Source: Thiotrichaceae bacterium (lineage in GTDB: Bacteria > Pseudomonadota > Gammaproteobacteria > SZUA-140). From it: 32,429 nt of DNA. How positions within the stretch are numbered: position 1 is the first letter of the stretch; each line of letters opens with the position of its first letter. This document shows, one piece after another, positions 7,475 through 16,063 of the stretch. The notes under the pieces were generated by a model. It made no database searches. It was not told the origin of the DNA and worked only from the letters and a program-made list of their open reading frames with translations. The translations under genes were made by a program, and so were the position numbers. Location: assembly GCA_002401765.2 (NCBI GenBank), contig NVTY02000010.1:6614-39042 (forward strand). Direction: 5' to 3'.

Positions 7475-8290
7475 CTATGCGAACGGCAACTCAGGGTCAT
7501 TGCCCCAGTCAGACCACGAGCCGGGATAGCCCTTGAGGTTTTTATAGCCCAGTGATTTCAACACGATGTAGCTGTGTGCCGAGCGGTGATGGCTGTGGCA
7601 GTAGACGATCACCTCTTTATCTGGCATCACATCAAGTGGGATGAAGAGCAGCTGCAGGTCATTGGTATCTTTGAGGCGCAGGTTGTATTGCTGGTCGATC
7701 GCGTGAATCCATTCCAGATTGACCGCGCCGGGGATGTGGCCACCGTGGTGTGCGCGTTTGTCGGTACCGGCGAATTCGCCGGGTGAGCGTACGTCGAGGA
7801 ATACGACGTTTGGGTCTGCCAGTTTGGCAAGGATCTCAGCCTTGTTGATGATGCCGTTGTCGGTATAGCTCACTTTATATTCGGTTGGTGCAGCGCTTTC
7901 GATGCCTTCATTGGTGGCGTGGTTTTCATTGACCCACGCCTGCAGCCCGCCATTGAGTAGCGAAAAGTTTTTGTGACCAGCAACGTCAAGCGTCCATAGC
8001 AGGCGACACGCTTTGGCACCACCTTCGTCATCATAGGCGACAACATGGCTTTCTGGACTGATACCGGCTGTTGACAGTACTTCGCTGAATGCTTCGGCAG
8101 CGGGCAGTAGTCCCATCGTGGGCGGTTTGCTGCTGACGATCTGGGAGTATTCGATATGCACTGCATCTGGAATGTGGTTGCGCGCATAGATGGGTGCGCG
8201 GGATAGATCAATGATGACAAGGTTTTCTTCATCGATCTTGGCTTCAAGCTCTTCTGCTTCCGTGATCAGTGGTAATAGCGGTTCAGTCAT
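7475..8290 (-). CDS. Two-domain sulfurtransferase (rhodanese family)
   Basis: A 271-residue protein with two rhodanese domains. The N-terminal domain (~1-125) is structural: the usual catalytic Cys position holds AYDDEGG (Asp87). The C-terminal domain has VFLDVRSPGEFAG and the active loop CHSHHRS, with Cys231 as persulfide carrier. This six-residue loop with two His differs from the CRKGVTA and CGSGVTA loops of TST and MST, so the sulfur donor (thiosulfate, 3-mercaptopyruvate or another) is unclear. No signal peptide, so cytoplasmic. It lies a few kb from the Fe-S cluster operon but is on the opposite strand and not co-transcribed with it. Confidence 0.88.
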   Translation of the reverse strand: MTEPLLPLITEAEELEAKIDEENLVIIDLSRAPIYARNHIPDAVHIEYSQIVSSKPPTMGLLPAAEAFSEVLSTAGISPESHVVAYDDEGGAKACRLLWTLDVAGHKNFSLLNGGLQAWVNENHATNEGIESAAPTEYKVSYTDNGIINKAEILAKLADPNVVFLDVRSPGEFAGTDKRAHHGGHIPGAVNLEWIHAIDQQYNLRLKDTNDLQLLFIPLDVMPDKEVIVYCHSHHRSAHSYIVLKSLGYKNLKGYPGSWSDWGNDPELPFA

Positions 8291-8503
8291 TTGTTTATCT
8301 CGAGTCCCTGTGTGAATGTCGCAAGGCTATTTTTGCGTTATTAGGCGGGTGTTGTCTAGTGTTGCGTTCCGAAAAAGGGTCATTTTTTTGCGCTAGATGA
8401 GTCGCTTTTTTGGTTACGAGGTCATTCTTGAAGCGGGGCGGTGACGTTCGGGGCATCGGCAGCAATGATTGACCGAGAAGGTGGAGATGATTCGACGATG
8501 AGA

Positions 8504-8749
8504 CTAGTTATGGCTTTGAGGGAGCGGGATGACTTTGGCATCGTAGCAGTAGATGTGGGTTGCTGGTGATGGATGCTTAGGTGGGGGGATGTTTTTTCTT
8601 TGGCTTGAATGCTGCTGGTGATTAGTCGCGTCTTGATGAGCCATCATGATGGCGAGGTATTCCATCGCACCGCGGATGTCTCGCATAATCATCTCTTCTT
8701 TATCGTTGAACTTTTTTACGGCGATCAGGTGTGTTTTGAAGCGGGTCAT
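8504..8749 (-). CDS. Small uncharacterised protein, 81 residues
   Basis: I do not recognise this protein. It starts MTRFKTHLIAVKKFNDKEEM, has a helical-looking region IMRDIRGAMEYLAIMMAHQD (20-39) and a His/Pro/Gln-rich tail that looks disordered. The case for a real gene is its translation signal: AAGGAGA seven bases upstream of the ATG, one of the strongest in the window. That signal sits in the 3' arm of an 11-bp hairpin (8757-8802), so initiation may be controlled. It follows suhB on the same strand with 73 bases between them and may be co-transcribed. Confidence 0.5.
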   Translation of the reverse strand: MTRFKTHLIAVKKFNDKEEMIMRDIRGAMEYLAIMMAHQDATNHQQHSSQRKNIPPPKHPSPATHIYCYDAKVIPLPQSHN

Positions 8750-8756
8750 AGTCTCT

Positions 8757-8802
8757 CCTTAAGTTCCTGCCATATGTCGGTTGAGGCGCTGGGAACTTAA
8801 GG
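8757..8802 (-). promoter_or_regulatory. 11-bp hairpin masking a Shine-Dalgarno sequence
   Basis: CCTTAAGTTCC (8757-8767) and GGAACTTAAGG (8792-8802) are perfect inverted repeats with a 24-base loop. On the minus strand the distal arm ends in the AAGG of the small gene's ribosome-binding site. There is no T-run on the suhB-distal side, so it looks less like a terminator than a translation-control hairpin, though it could also stabilise suhB mRNA. Confidence 0.5.
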
Positions 8803-8822
8803 GGAAGATTGTCGAAATCGTA

Positions 8823-9620
8823 TTATTTTTTTAGCTCTTCGGTCAGGTGTGGTTGAATACCTTGAAGAATTGCTTTAAAAATCTTTGGGTTACCGACAAC
8901 AAGATTGCCTGTTTCTAGAAAATCATGGCCGCCACTAAAATCGCCCACCAGTCCGCCTGCTTCCTGCACTAACAATATGCCTGCTGCCATGTCCCATGGT
9001 TTGAGGGCGATTTCCCAAAAGCCATCCAGTCTGCCGCTGGCGACGTAGGCAAGATCAAGGGCGGCTGAACCGGCGCGACGAATCCCCGCAGTTTGTAGGT
9101 GCATGACTTTGAAGGTTTCCAGATAGGCATCAAGGTACTGTGGATTCCGAAATGGAAAACCTGTGCCGAGCAGCGAGCCATTGAGTCCTTTGGCATTACT
9201 GACGCGGATGCGTTTGTCGTTCAGAAATGCACCACCACCACGTGTGGCGGTAAACAGCTCCTGGTGAAGTGGGTTGTAGACCACTGCCTGTTCGATGCGG
9301 TTGTTGCACTGGAGTGCAATCGAGACAGAGAATTGCGGAAAACCGTGCAGGTAGTTGGTGGTGCCATCGAGTGGGTCAATGATCCAGCGGTACTCATCGC
9401 CTTTGTGCATGGTGCCTTCTTCGGCGTAGATGCCGTGGTCAGGGAATGCTTTGCGAATCGTCGCGACGATTTCAGCTTCGGCCATTTTGTCGACATCGCA
9501 GACAAAATCGTTTTTCCCTTTGGCAGTCACATTCAGTGAATCGATACGATCCATGTTGCGCATGATGATGTTACCGGCACTTCGTGCGGCACGTACGGCG
9601 ATGTTCAGGGTTGGATGCAT
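8823..9620 (-). CDS. suhB: Inositol-1-monophosphatase SuhB
   Basis: 265 residues, the normal length. It has the Mg-binding motifs of the inositol monophosphatase family: EE (67-68), IDPLDGTTN (81-89) and the C-terminal WDMAAGILLVQEAGG. It hydrolyses inositol phosphates in vitro; in E. coli SuhB also acts in rRNA transcription antitermination with NusA. The start at 9620 gives the standard MHPTLNIAVRAAR N-terminus. It is divergent from trmJ, a common gammaproteobacterial arrangement, with 254 bases between the two starts. Confidence 0.95.
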   Translation of the reverse strand: MHPTLNIAVRAARSAGNIIMRNMDRIDSLNVTAKGKNDFVCDVDKMAEAEIVATIRKAFPDHGIYAEEGTMHKGDEYRWIIDPLDGTTNYLHGFPQFSVSIALQCNNRIEQAVVYNPLHQELFTATRGGGAFLNDKRIRVSNAKGLNGSLLGTGFPFRNPQYLDAYLETFKVMHLQTAGIRRAGSAALDLAYVASGRLDGFWEIALKPWDMAAGILLVQEAGGLVGDFSGGHDFLETGNLVVGNPKIFKAILQGIQPHLTEELKK

Positions 9621-9794
9621 AGCTCAAGGGGTCACTTTAAGAGTGGTGAATTTCTTTGGGGGCTAAGAATATCAGAGATTGGCCCGAGGGTGGTATCCCA
9701 GTGATAGCTATTATTAATGATTAATTTTCAGTAACTACCAGCTTGCCCCTGAAATTCGCCATTTCCGCGGCAACCTGAGCAGTTACGAGCAATT

Positions 9795-9821
9795 TTGACT
9801 ACTACGCTGAGTAGTTACAAT
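9795..9821 (+). promoter_or_regulatory. Possible trmJ promoter with inverted repeat
   Basis: TTGACT (9795-9800) and TACAAT (9816-9821) are separated by only 15 bases. The spacer holds the perfect inverted repeat ACTACT (9798-9803) / AGTAGT (9810-9815), and AGTTAC or its complement occurs three times nearby (around 9731, 9781 and 9814). This could be a promoter with an operator, but the short spacing makes it weak evidence. Confidence 0.3.
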
Positions 9822-9874
9822 TTTCGTTGTAAATCCACTTGATAGGCGATACAGGCTCACTGTATGGTGGCGCG

Positions 9875-10597
9875 ATGTTTAAGAATATTAGAATTGTGAT
9901 GGTGAATACATCTCACCCTGGAAATATAGGTGCTACCGCACGTGCTATGAAAAACATGGGCTTACAGTCGCTTTATCTGGTCGAGCCAAAGGTGTTTCCG
10001 AGCGCTGAGGCGACTGCCAGGGCCTCGGGTGCGGATGATCTGCTGGCGCAGGCGGTGGTCTGTGACTCGTTGGACGAGGCGCTGGCGGAGTGTTCTTTAG
10101 TGGTTGGTGCGAGTGCTCGGCTGCGTAGTATTGCTTGGCCGCAGCTTGCTCCGCGTGAATGCGCGGCGAAGGTCGCGGCGGAGTGTGTCGATGGCCCGGT
10201 GGCACTGGTTTTTGGGCGGGAGCATTCGGGTTTGACCAATGCGGAGCTAAGTCGTTGCCATTATCTGGTGAATATCCCGACTAACCCTGACTACCCCTCG
10301 TTGAATATTGCGGCGGCGATACAGGTGATCGCCTACGAGCTGCGGATGACTCAGGAAGTGGCTGGGGTGGCGGCGGAGAAGTTAAAGGCTGATGATGTTG
10401 AGTTTGCAACGATGGATGAGGTTGAGCAGTTTTATGCGCATTTGGAGGAAGTGATGGTGCAGAGTGAGTTTCTCGATCCGGCAAAGCCTAAGTTTTTAAT
10501 GCACCGACTACGACGGCTTTACAATCGCGCTAGACTGGAAAAGCAAGAGCTTAATATTTTGCGTGGGATTTTGACTGCGGTGCAAAAATGGCGCTGA
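9875..10597 (+). CDS. trmJ: tRNA (cytidine/uridine-2'-O)-methyltransferase TrmJ
   Basis: A SPOUT-family methyltransferase of 240 residues that methylates the 2'-O of nucleotide 32 in several tRNAs. The start MFKNIRIVMVNTSHPGNIGA, the SAM-binding knot segments VALVFGREHSGLTN and IPTNPDYPSLNIAAAIQVIAYE, and the C-terminal MHRLRRLYNRARLEKQELNILRGI all match TrmJ. A TTG 36 bases upstream would add 12 unrelated residues; I chose the ATG at 9875 because homology begins there. The leader codons before it are rather GC-mixed and no strong ribosome-binding site is visible (GGTGG only). It is divergent from suhB and followed by cysE. Confidence 0.95.
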   Translation: MFKNIRIVMVNTSHPGNIGATARAMKNMGLQSLYLVEPKVFPSAEATARASGADDLLAQAVVCDSLDEALAECSLVVGASARLRSIAWPQLAPRECAAKVAAECVDGPVALVFGREHSGLTNAELSRCHYLVNIPTNPDYPSLNIAAAIQVIAYELRMTQEVAGVAAEKLKADDVEFATMDEVEQFYAHLEEVMVQSEFLDPAKPKFLMHRLRRLYNRARLEKQELNILRGILTAVQKWR

Positions 10598-10743
10598 TCT
10601 AGACTTATGTTGAGTTGCGTGGTGGCCTGTTCGTTTCTCATTTAATCGGTTAATCATTCAGTGCGCTTTTTTAGCGAGCTTAAGGTGGTATGTTAAGCCT
10701 TTGTTAGTGATTTTGTGTTTGAAGTTTACATTTGGAAATAGTC

Positions 10744-11505
10744 ATGTTTAAGCATGTGCGAGAAGATGTTAAATGTGTTTTTGAGCGCGACCCTGCTGCG
10801 CGAAACACTTTTGAAGTATTAACGACCTACCCAGGTGTGCACGCGGTGATTTTTCATCGCTGCAGCCATGCGCTGTGGAATATCGGTCTGATCTGGCTGG
10901 CGCGCTTGTTATCAACATTTGCGCGCTGGGTTACTGGGGTTGAGATCCACCCTGCGGCAAAGATTGGGCGGCGCTTTTTTATTGATCATGGGATGGGGGT
11001 GGTGATTGGCGAGACCGCTGAGATCGGTGATGACTGCACTCTATATCATGGCGTGACATTGGGTGGCACGAGTTGGAATAAGGGCAAGCGTCACCCGACA
11101 CTGGCAAATAATGTGGTGGTGGGTGCGGGTGCAAAAGTGCTGGGGCCTATTATGGTGAACGAAGGTGCACGGATCGGCTCGAATGCGGTGGTGGCGAAGG
11201 ATGTGCCTGCGGGCGCAACGATGATTGGTGTGCCAGGGCATGTGGCGCGTAGCAGTCAAGATGTTGATGTCAAAAAGCGCCGAGAGTTTGCTAACAAGAT
11301 TGGTTTTGATGCGTATGGGGTGTCACAAGATGCTGCCGATCCGGTTTCTAATGCGGTAAATTGCATGCTTGATCATATCCATGCGATGGATGGCAAGATA
11401 GAGGAGCTTAATGCGGCGCTTAAGCAGCTGGGTGCTGATGTCGATGTTGCGCCGTTACCTGAACTCGAAATTTATAATATTGGTTCGGAAGATAAAAATG
11501 CCTAA
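10744..11505 (+). CDS. cysE: Serine O-acetyltransferase CysE
   Basis: About 253 residues. It makes O-acetylserine from serine and acetyl-CoA, the committed step of cysteine synthesis. The left-handed beta-helix core is clear from hexapeptide repeats between residues ~68 and 165 ([50 protein letters not shown]), with DHGMG and YHGVTLGG at the active site. The N-terminal helical domain is short, as in the EpsC-type enzymes. The C-terminal ~80 residues extend past the catalytic core and are partly acidic. I chose the ATG at 10744 over the in-frame TTG at 10732 because GGAA precedes it. Its place just before the isc operon ties cysteine supply to the cysteine desulfurases. Confidence 0.93.
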   Translation: MFKHVREDVKCVFERDPAARNTFEVLTTYPGVHAVIFHRCSHALWNIGLIWLARLLSTFARWVTGVEIHPAAKIGRRFFIDHGMGVVIGETAEIGDDCTLYHGVTLGGTSWNKGKRHPTLANNVVVGAGAKVLGPIMVNEGARIGSNAVVAKDVPAGATMIGVPGHVARSSQDVDVKKRREFANKIGFDAYGVSQDAADPVSNAVNCMLDHIHAMDGKIEELNAALKQLGADVDVAPLPELEIYNIGSEDKNA

Positions 11506-11554
11506 TTAGTGTTGAAAATCAGTTGGTTGAGGGTAGTTCTAAGTCATCAAAATA

Positions 11555-11579
11555 AATCCTGACTAAAACAATCAACAAT
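11555..11579 (+). promoter_or_regulatory. IscR type-1-like site 1, overlapping promoter 1
   Basis: Within CCTGACTAAAACAATCAAC, 21 of 25 positions across this window agree with the E. coli type 1 IscR consensus as I recall it (core GACT, A/T spacer, then AGTC-like ATC). It covers the CTGACT -35 box (11559-11564) of a promoter whose TATAAT lies at 11583-11588, spacing 18. This geometry suits repression by [2Fe-2S]-IscR. Confidence 0.65.
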
Positions 11580-11590
11580 GTGTATAATTA

Positions 11591-11615
11591 AATCCTGACT
11601 AAAACAATCAACAAT
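11591..11615 (+). promoter_or_regulatory. IscR type-1-like site 2, overlapping promoter 2
   Basis: Identical in sequence to site 1, shifted by 36 bases. The CTGACT -35 box is at 11595-11600 and TATAAT is at 11619-11624. Confidence 0.65.
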
Positions 11616-11626
11616 GTGTATAATTA

Positions 11627-11651
11627 AATCTTGACTAAAACAATCAACAAT
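11627..11651 (+). promoter_or_regulatory. IscR type-1-like site 3, overlapping promoter 3
   Basis: Same site with a consensus-improving TTGACT -35 box (11631-11636). The -10 is TAGAAT at 11653-11658 with 16-base spacing. It is closest to iscR and has the better -35, so it is probably the main start point. Confidence 0.65.
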
Positions 11652-11694
11652 GTAGAATGCTTAATACCTTACAATTACAAAGGTAGAATGGATT

Positions 11695-12186
11695 ATGAAA
11701 CTGACGACAAAAGGGCGTTACGCGGTAACTGCAATGCTGGATCTAGCGCTACATGCGCAGGAAGGCCCAGTGCCATTGGCTGATATTTCTCAGCGCCAGG
11801 GAATTTCGCTCTCCTACCTTGAGCAGTTGTTTGCCAAGCTGCGTAAGCAGGGCTTGGTTGATAGTGCGCGTGGACCGGGTGGTGGTTACCGTTTAAGTCG
11901 AGATTCGAATGATATTGCGGTGGCAGATGTCGTTACTGCCATTGATGAAAAAGTTGATGCGACGCGTTGTGGTGGCATGGGTAACTGTCAGGATGGCAAG
12001 CCATGTTTGACGCATGAATTATGGGCAGATCTCAGTCGTCAGTTGTATGAGTTCCTTGAGAACATCAGCCTGGGGCAGTTGGTTGAGCGCAATGCGGTGA
12101 AAGATATTGCGGTGCGCCAGGACAACCTACAGAAGCAGAGTCAAAATGCGACGTTTGCATCTGTGGCTGGTGGGTCTGCTAACTAG
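11695..12186 (+). CDS. iscR: Fe-S cluster-sensing transcription regulator IscR
   Basis: 163 residues, Rrf2 family. The winged helix occupies residues 1-75 ([18 protein letters not shown]; recognition helix [14 protein letters not shown]). Cluster ligands are exactly at the E. coli positions: Cys92, Cys98, Cys104 and His107. The [2Fe-2S] form represses the isc operon; the apo form controls other targets. Its own upstream region carries three tandem type-1-like sites, so autorepression is expected. It is the first gene of the isc operon. Confidence 0.97.
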   Translation: MKLTTKGRYAVTAMLDLALHAQEGPVPLADISQRQGISLSYLEQLFAKLRKQGLVDSARGPGGGYRLSRDSNDIAVADVVTAIDEKVDATRCGGMGNCQDGKPCLTHELWADLSRQLYEFLENISLGQLVERNAVKDIAVRQDNLQKQSQNATFASVAGGSAN

Positions 12187-12210
12187 CCAGTTAACGGTGG
12201 TTGTTGTGGA

Positions 12211-13368
12211 ATGATGGCTGTTTATCTCGATCATAATGCGACGACACCCATTGATGAACGGGTGTTTGAGGCAATGCTGCCTTATTTGAAGGGCAGTTGT
12301 TATGGCAACCCATCAAGTCAGCACCGACAGGGACGTGAGTCGCAACAGGCGTTGCAAGTTGCAAGAGAACAGGTTGCGATGTTGGTGGGGGTGCAGCCGC
12401 GGCAGGTGATTTTCACCAGCGGGGGTACGGAAGCCAACAATTTAGCGTTGAAAGGGATCATGGCGCAGGTGGATGCGGGCAGCGCACTGGTGGTGGCTGC
12501 TACGGAGCATTCATCAGTTCTGGAACCGGCCAACGCCTTACGCCAAGCCGGTTATCCGTTGGCACTGGCTGGCGTTGATGATGATGGTGTGGTGAGGTTT
12601 GCTGAGTTTGAACGGCTGCTGGCTGCATCCAAAACAGCATTGGCATCGGTGATGTTGGCGAACAATGAAACCGGCGTAGTACAAGATGTGGTGTCGTTGA
12701 GTGAGATGGCCAGGCGGTGGGGAGTGATGATGCATACCGATGCGGTGCAGGCATTAGGTAAAATGGATGTCGATTTTGATGCCCTGGGTGTTTCAGCGAT
12801 GAGCCTCTCGGCGCACAAAATATGTGGGCCTAAAGGCGTGGGTGCTCTGGTGGTTGAAAAAGGTTTAATGCTACAGCCGATGATGCATGGTGGTGGTCAC
12901 GAAGCAGGTTTACGTGCGGGCACTGAAAACCTAGCGGGTATTGTGGGTTTCGGGGCGGCGGCAGCGTTGATGCAATCAGGCCTAGAAACGCGCACTGATC
13001 ATTGTGAGCAATTGCGTGATCGAAGCGAGCAGGCATTGCAATGTATCGACGGTGTGGTGGTCTTTTCGCAGCAGGTAAAGCGCCTACCCAATACCCTCTT
13101 TTTTGCGGTGGATGGAATTGAAGGCTCAACCCTGTTGATGAACCTGGATCGTGACGGCATTGCGGTCTCAAGTGGTTCGGCTTGTGCAAGTGGCAGTGGC
13201 GAGCCATCCCATGTGCTTCAGGCGATGGGTGTTGATGAACGTTTGGCTCATGGTGCTGTACGTGTGAGTTTTGGTAGTGGTAATACGGTTGACGATGTGG
13301 ATCGACTGATTTCATCGTTGCAAAAGCAGATCGAAAATTTATTGAAGTTGAATAGCGGCTGGTTGTGA
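12211..13368 (+). CDS. Second cysteine desulfurase, NifS/IscS-like
   Basis: A 385-residue PLP enzyme. Residues expected for class I desulfurases are present: PLP Lys203 in SLSAHKICGPKG, His100, Asp177 and Gln180 around the cofactor, and catalytic Cys325 in SSGSACASG. It converts cysteine to alanine and a persulfide. It sits between iscR and the true iscS, which starts 48 bases later, and differs from it in sequence and in the C-terminus: no IscU-docking tail like that of IscS is obvious. It may serve another acceptor or be an ancestral NifS-type paralogue. Start at ATG 12211; the adjacent ATG at 12214 is equally possible. Confidence 0.92.
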   Translation: MMAVYLDHNATTPIDERVFEAMLPYLKGSCYGNPSSQHRQGRESQQALQVAREQVAMLVGVQPRQVIFTSGGTEANNLALKGIMAQVDAGSALVVAATEHSSVLEPANALRQAGYPLALAGVDDDGVVRFAEFERLLAASKTALASVMLANNETGVVQDVVSLSEMARRWGVMMHTDAVQALGKMDVDFDALGVSAMSLSAHKICGPKGVGALVVEKGLMLQPMMHGGGHEAGLRAGTENLAGIVGFGAAAALMQSGLETRTDHCEQLRDRSEQALQCIDGVVVFSQQVKRLPNTLFFAVDGIEGSTLLMNLDRDGIAVSSGSACASGSGEPSHVLQAMGVDERLAHGAVRVSFGSGNTVDDVDRLISSLQKQIENLLKLNSGWL

Positions 13369-13416
13369 TTGCTGTTTGAATTTCGAGTGTGATTGTTTAA
13401 GGAATGACTGAAAAAT

Positions 13417-14643
13417 ATGAGCAAGAGTGAAAGAAAGCCTGTTTATCTGGATTATGCTGCGACGACACCAGCAGACCCGCGCGTGGCCGAAAAAATGATG
13501 GCCTGTTTAACGATGGATGGCGATTTTGGTAATCCAGCGTCGCGTTCGCATGTATTCGGCTGGAAGGCGGATGACGCCGTTAAAGAGGCGCGAGGGCAGG
13601 TGGCGGCATTAGTCAATGCGGACCCTCGTGAAATCGTCTTTACCTCGGGTGCAACGGAATCAGATAACCTGGCAATTAAAGGCGTGGCCCACTTTTACAA
13701 AAAGAAAGGTAAACACATCATCACCTGTAAGACCGAGCATAAAGCGGTGCTGGACACCTGTCGCCAGCTTGAGCGTGAAGGCTATGAGATTACCTACCTT
13801 GACGTTGAGAACAGCGGCTTTATCGATATGAAGGTGCTGGAAGATGCGATTCGTGAAGAGACGATCCTGATCTCCATCATGCATGTTAATAACGAGACTG
13901 GTGTGGTGCAGGATATCGCAGCCATCGGCGAATTAGCCCGCAGTAAAGGGGTGATCTTTCATTGTGATGCGGCGCAGAGCGCTGGCAAAGTTGAGATCGA
14001 TCTTGAAAAAGTGAAGGTTGACCTGATGTCGTTTTCTGCCCATAAAATCTATGGCCCGAAAGGCATTGGCGCACTGTATGTTCGTCGTAAGCCACGTATT
14101 CGTATCGAAGCACAGATGCATGGTGGCGGACATGAGCGTGGTATGCGTTCTGGTACCCTGGCGGTTCATCAAATCGTTGGCATGGGGGAGGCATTTCGCG
14201 TGGCGAAAGAAGAGCTGGTTGTCGAGTCTGAACGTCTTTTAGCGCTGCGTGAAAGATTGCTGAAAGGCTTTATCGATATGGAAGAGATCTATATTAATGG
14301 TGATCTTTCGCATCATGTGCCCGGACTATTGAATATCAGTTTTAATTTTGTTGAAGGCGAGTCGTTGATTATGGCGCTGAAAGATATTGCGGTGTCATCC
14401 GGTTCTGCCTGTACCTCGGCGAGTCTTGAACCTTCTTATGTATTGCGCGCGCTGGGTCGTGAAGATGAGTTGGCACATAGTTCTATTCGTTTTTCACTGG
14501 GTCGTTTCACCACTGAGGCGGATGTGGATTACACCATTAAGCTGGTGCGAGACAAAGTCGAAAAACTCAGGGAACTCTCACCGTTGTGGGAGATGTATAA
14601 GGATGGCGTTGATCTATCAAAAGTTCAGTGGGCAGCGCATTAG
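13417..14643 (+). CDS. iscS: Cysteine desulfurase IscS
   Basis: 408 residues, close to E. coli IscS. PLP Lys210 lies in [12 protein letters not shown], with His108, Asp184 and Gln187 at the cofactor. The mobile loop [21 protein letters not shown] carries catalytic Cys332. The C-terminal segment [21 protein letters not shown] matches the IscU-interacting tail. It supplies sulfur to IscU for cluster assembly and to tRNA thiolation pathways. It is followed by iscU after 21 bases with a good AGGAG site. Confidence 0.97.
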   Translation: MSKSERKPVYLDYAATTPADPRVAEKMMACLTMDGDFGNPASRSHVFGWKADDAVKEARGQVAALVNADPREIVFTSGATESDNLAIKGVAHFYKKKGKHIITCKTEHKAVLDTCRQLEREGYEITYLDVENSGFIDMKVLEDAIREETILISIMHVNNETGVVQDIAAIGELARSKGVIFHCDAAQSAGKVEIDLEKVKVDLMSFSAHKIYGPKGIGALYVRRKPRIRIEAQMHGGGHERGMRSGTLAVHQIVGMGEAFRVAKEELVVESERLLALRERLLKGFIDMEEIYINGDLSHHVPGLLNISFNFVEGESLIMALKDIAVSSGSACTSASLEPSYVLRALGREDELAHSSIRFSLGRFTTEADVDYTIKLVRDKVEKLRELSPLWEMYKDGVDLSKVQWAAH

Positions 14644-14664
14644 GCTTATTAGGAGAGTATAAAG

Positions 14665-15084
14665 ATGGCATATAGTGATAAAGTTATGGACCACTACGAG
14701 AATCCACGTAACGTGGGCTCGTTCGATAAAGATGACCAAGCAGTGGGCACCGGCATGGTTGGCGCACCTGCCTGTGGTGATGTGATGAAACTACAGATCA
14801 AGGTGAGCGACGACGGTGTGATTGAAGACGCCAAGTTTAAGACCTACGGTTGTGGTTCAGCGATCGCCTCTAGCTCACTGTTAACCGAGTGGGTGAAAGG
14901 TAAGACCTTGCAAGAGGCGAGTGAAATTAAGAATACTGAACTTGCGGAAGAGCTCGCGTTACCGCCGGTTAAGGTGCATTGTTCAGTATTAGCAGAAGAT
15001 GCGATTAAGGCCGCAATTGACGATTACAAGAGCAAAAGTACTGCGATTGTTGATGCCCCTGAAAAGGCTGCTGACGCTGGTTAA
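14665..15084 (+). CDS. iscU: Fe-S cluster scaffold IscU
   Basis: 139 residues. Cluster ligands Cys37, Asp39, Cys63, His105 and Cys106 are all present, and LPPVK (99-103) is the HscA recognition motif. [2Fe-2S] clusters are built here with sulfur from IscS and released by HscA/HscB. Residues after ~124 ([15 protein letters not shown]) are a short tail, about ten residues longer than in E. coli and low in complexity. Preceded by AGGAG. Confidence 0.97.
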   Translation: MAYSDKVMDHYENPRNVGSFDKDDQAVGTGMVGAPACGDVMKLQIKVSDDGVIEDAKFKTYGCGSAIASSSLLTEWVKGKTLQEASEIKNTELAEELALPPVKVHCSVLAEDAIKAAIDDYKSKSTAIVDAPEKAADAG

Positions 15085-15125
15085 TCGCGGTTGCTAATGT
15101 TGTTTGCTATTTGAGAAAGAGAGTT

Positions 15126-15449
15126 ATGGGAATTACGTTAACAGAATCTGCGGCTCAGCATATTAACGGCTACCTTGAAGCAAGAGGCAAGGGCGTCGGT
15201 TTGCGCCTGGGTGTTAAGACATCGGGTTGTTCTGGTTATGCCTATGTCTTTGAGGTGGCGGATGAAATTGAGACAGACGATGTCGTGATTGAGAACTTTG
15301 GGGTTAAAGTTATCGTTGATCCTAAAAGTCTTTTATATCTTGATGGCACTGAGCTGGATTACACCCGTGAAGGGTTGAATGAAGGTTTTAAGTTCAATAA
15401 CCCCAATGTAGCCGACACTTGCGGTTGCGGCGAGAGCTTTACAGTCTGA
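15126..15449 (+). CDS. iscA: A-type Fe-S carrier IscA
   Basis: 107 residues with the three A-type ligands Cys35 ([10 protein letters not shown]), Cys99 and Cys101 (DTCGCGESF). It binds Fe or a cluster and delivers clusters, especially [4Fe-4S], to target enzymes. The start at 15126 gives the standard [13 protein letters not shown]; an in-frame upstream ATG at 15111 would add five residues and has no better signal. IspG and RlmN, [4Fe-4S] proteins encoded downstream, are plausible clients. Confidence 0.95.
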   Translation: MGITLTESAAQHINGYLEARGKGVGLRLGVKTSGCSGYAYVFEVADEIETDDVVIENFGVKVIVDPKSLLYLDGTELDYTREGLNEGFKFNNPNVADTCGCGESFTV

Positions 15450-15486
15450 CTGTTGGCTGTATCAAAGTTCAGGTTTAAGCGTCGTT

Positions 15487-16023
15487 ATGGAATCCTTTTT
15501 TTCCAAAGATTATTTTCAGCTGTTTAATTTCCCTGCTGTCTACGATATTGATCGCGGTGTGTTGACGCAGCGTTATCGAGATATGCAGGGTTTGATTCAT
15601 CCTGATCGCTTTGTCAATGCAACAGACAAAGAGCGCCGAATATCAATGCAGTTAACCGCATTGATTAACGAAGCTTATAATGTTTTAAAGTCACCGCTGG
15701 CACGTGCGCGCTATCTACTGCAATTGAGAGGCATTGATATTGATGACTCAGTGACCAGTAAAGACATTGAATTTCTCACTGAGCAAATTGAATTGCGCGA
15801 ACGCCTGGAAGAGGCTCAGAATAGTGCTCATGCTGAGCAGGCGTTGATGCAACTAGCGGGTGAATTGCAACAGCGTTTGAGAGGATTGCAGTTGGCGTTA
15901 GAGGAGGCATTTCTGGATGCTGCTGCGGATGCGCTGGTGAAGGCGCACCGATTGTATGACGAGATGCAGTTTATCTCTCGTTTGAATGATGAGCTGGATG
16001 AGATTGAAGATGCGTTTAATTAA
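15487..16023 (+). CDS. hscB: Co-chaperone HscB
   Basis: 178 residues. The J-domain includes the HPD motif at 38-40 (LIHPDRF), which stimulates the ATPase of HscA. The C-terminal helical bundle (after ~residue 85) binds IscU. Its J-domain begins FSKDYFQLFNFP, matching the HscB rather than the DnaJ type. It lies between iscA and hscA in the usual order. Confidence 0.95.
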   Translation: MESFFSKDYFQLFNFPAVYDIDRGVLTQRYRDMQGLIHPDRFVNATDKERRISMQLTALINEAYNVLKSPLARARYLLQLRGIDIDDSVTSKDIEFLTEQIELRERLEEAQNSAHAEQALMQLAGELQQRLRGLQLALEEAFLDAAADALVKAHRLYDEMQFISRLNDELDEIEDAFN

Positions 16024-16063
16024 TCGACTGATATCGGTTGCGCAAAGGAATATTGATTAGATT

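Larger units (their letters stand above)
11553..11660 (+). repeat. Three tandem 36-bp repeats in the iscR promoter region
   Basis: Units start at 11553, 11589 and 11625. The first two are identical (TAAATCCTGACTAAAACAAT onward, ending GTGTATAAT). The third differs by a C-to-T change giving TTGACT and by a changed end (GTAGAATGC). They are contiguous, without spacers. Each unit carries one IscR-like site and one promoter, so the repeat is a triplicated promoter-operator module. Confidence 0.95.

Noticed and set aside
8609-8800. Plus-strand 63-codon frame opposite the small gene
   Set aside because: No ribosome-binding site; it is the complement of the minus-strand gene that has AAGGAGA and of the hairpin.
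11553-11660. 36-bp repeats as a CRISPR array
   Set aside because: The units are directly contiguous with no spacers and contain promoter elements; there are no cas genes nearby.
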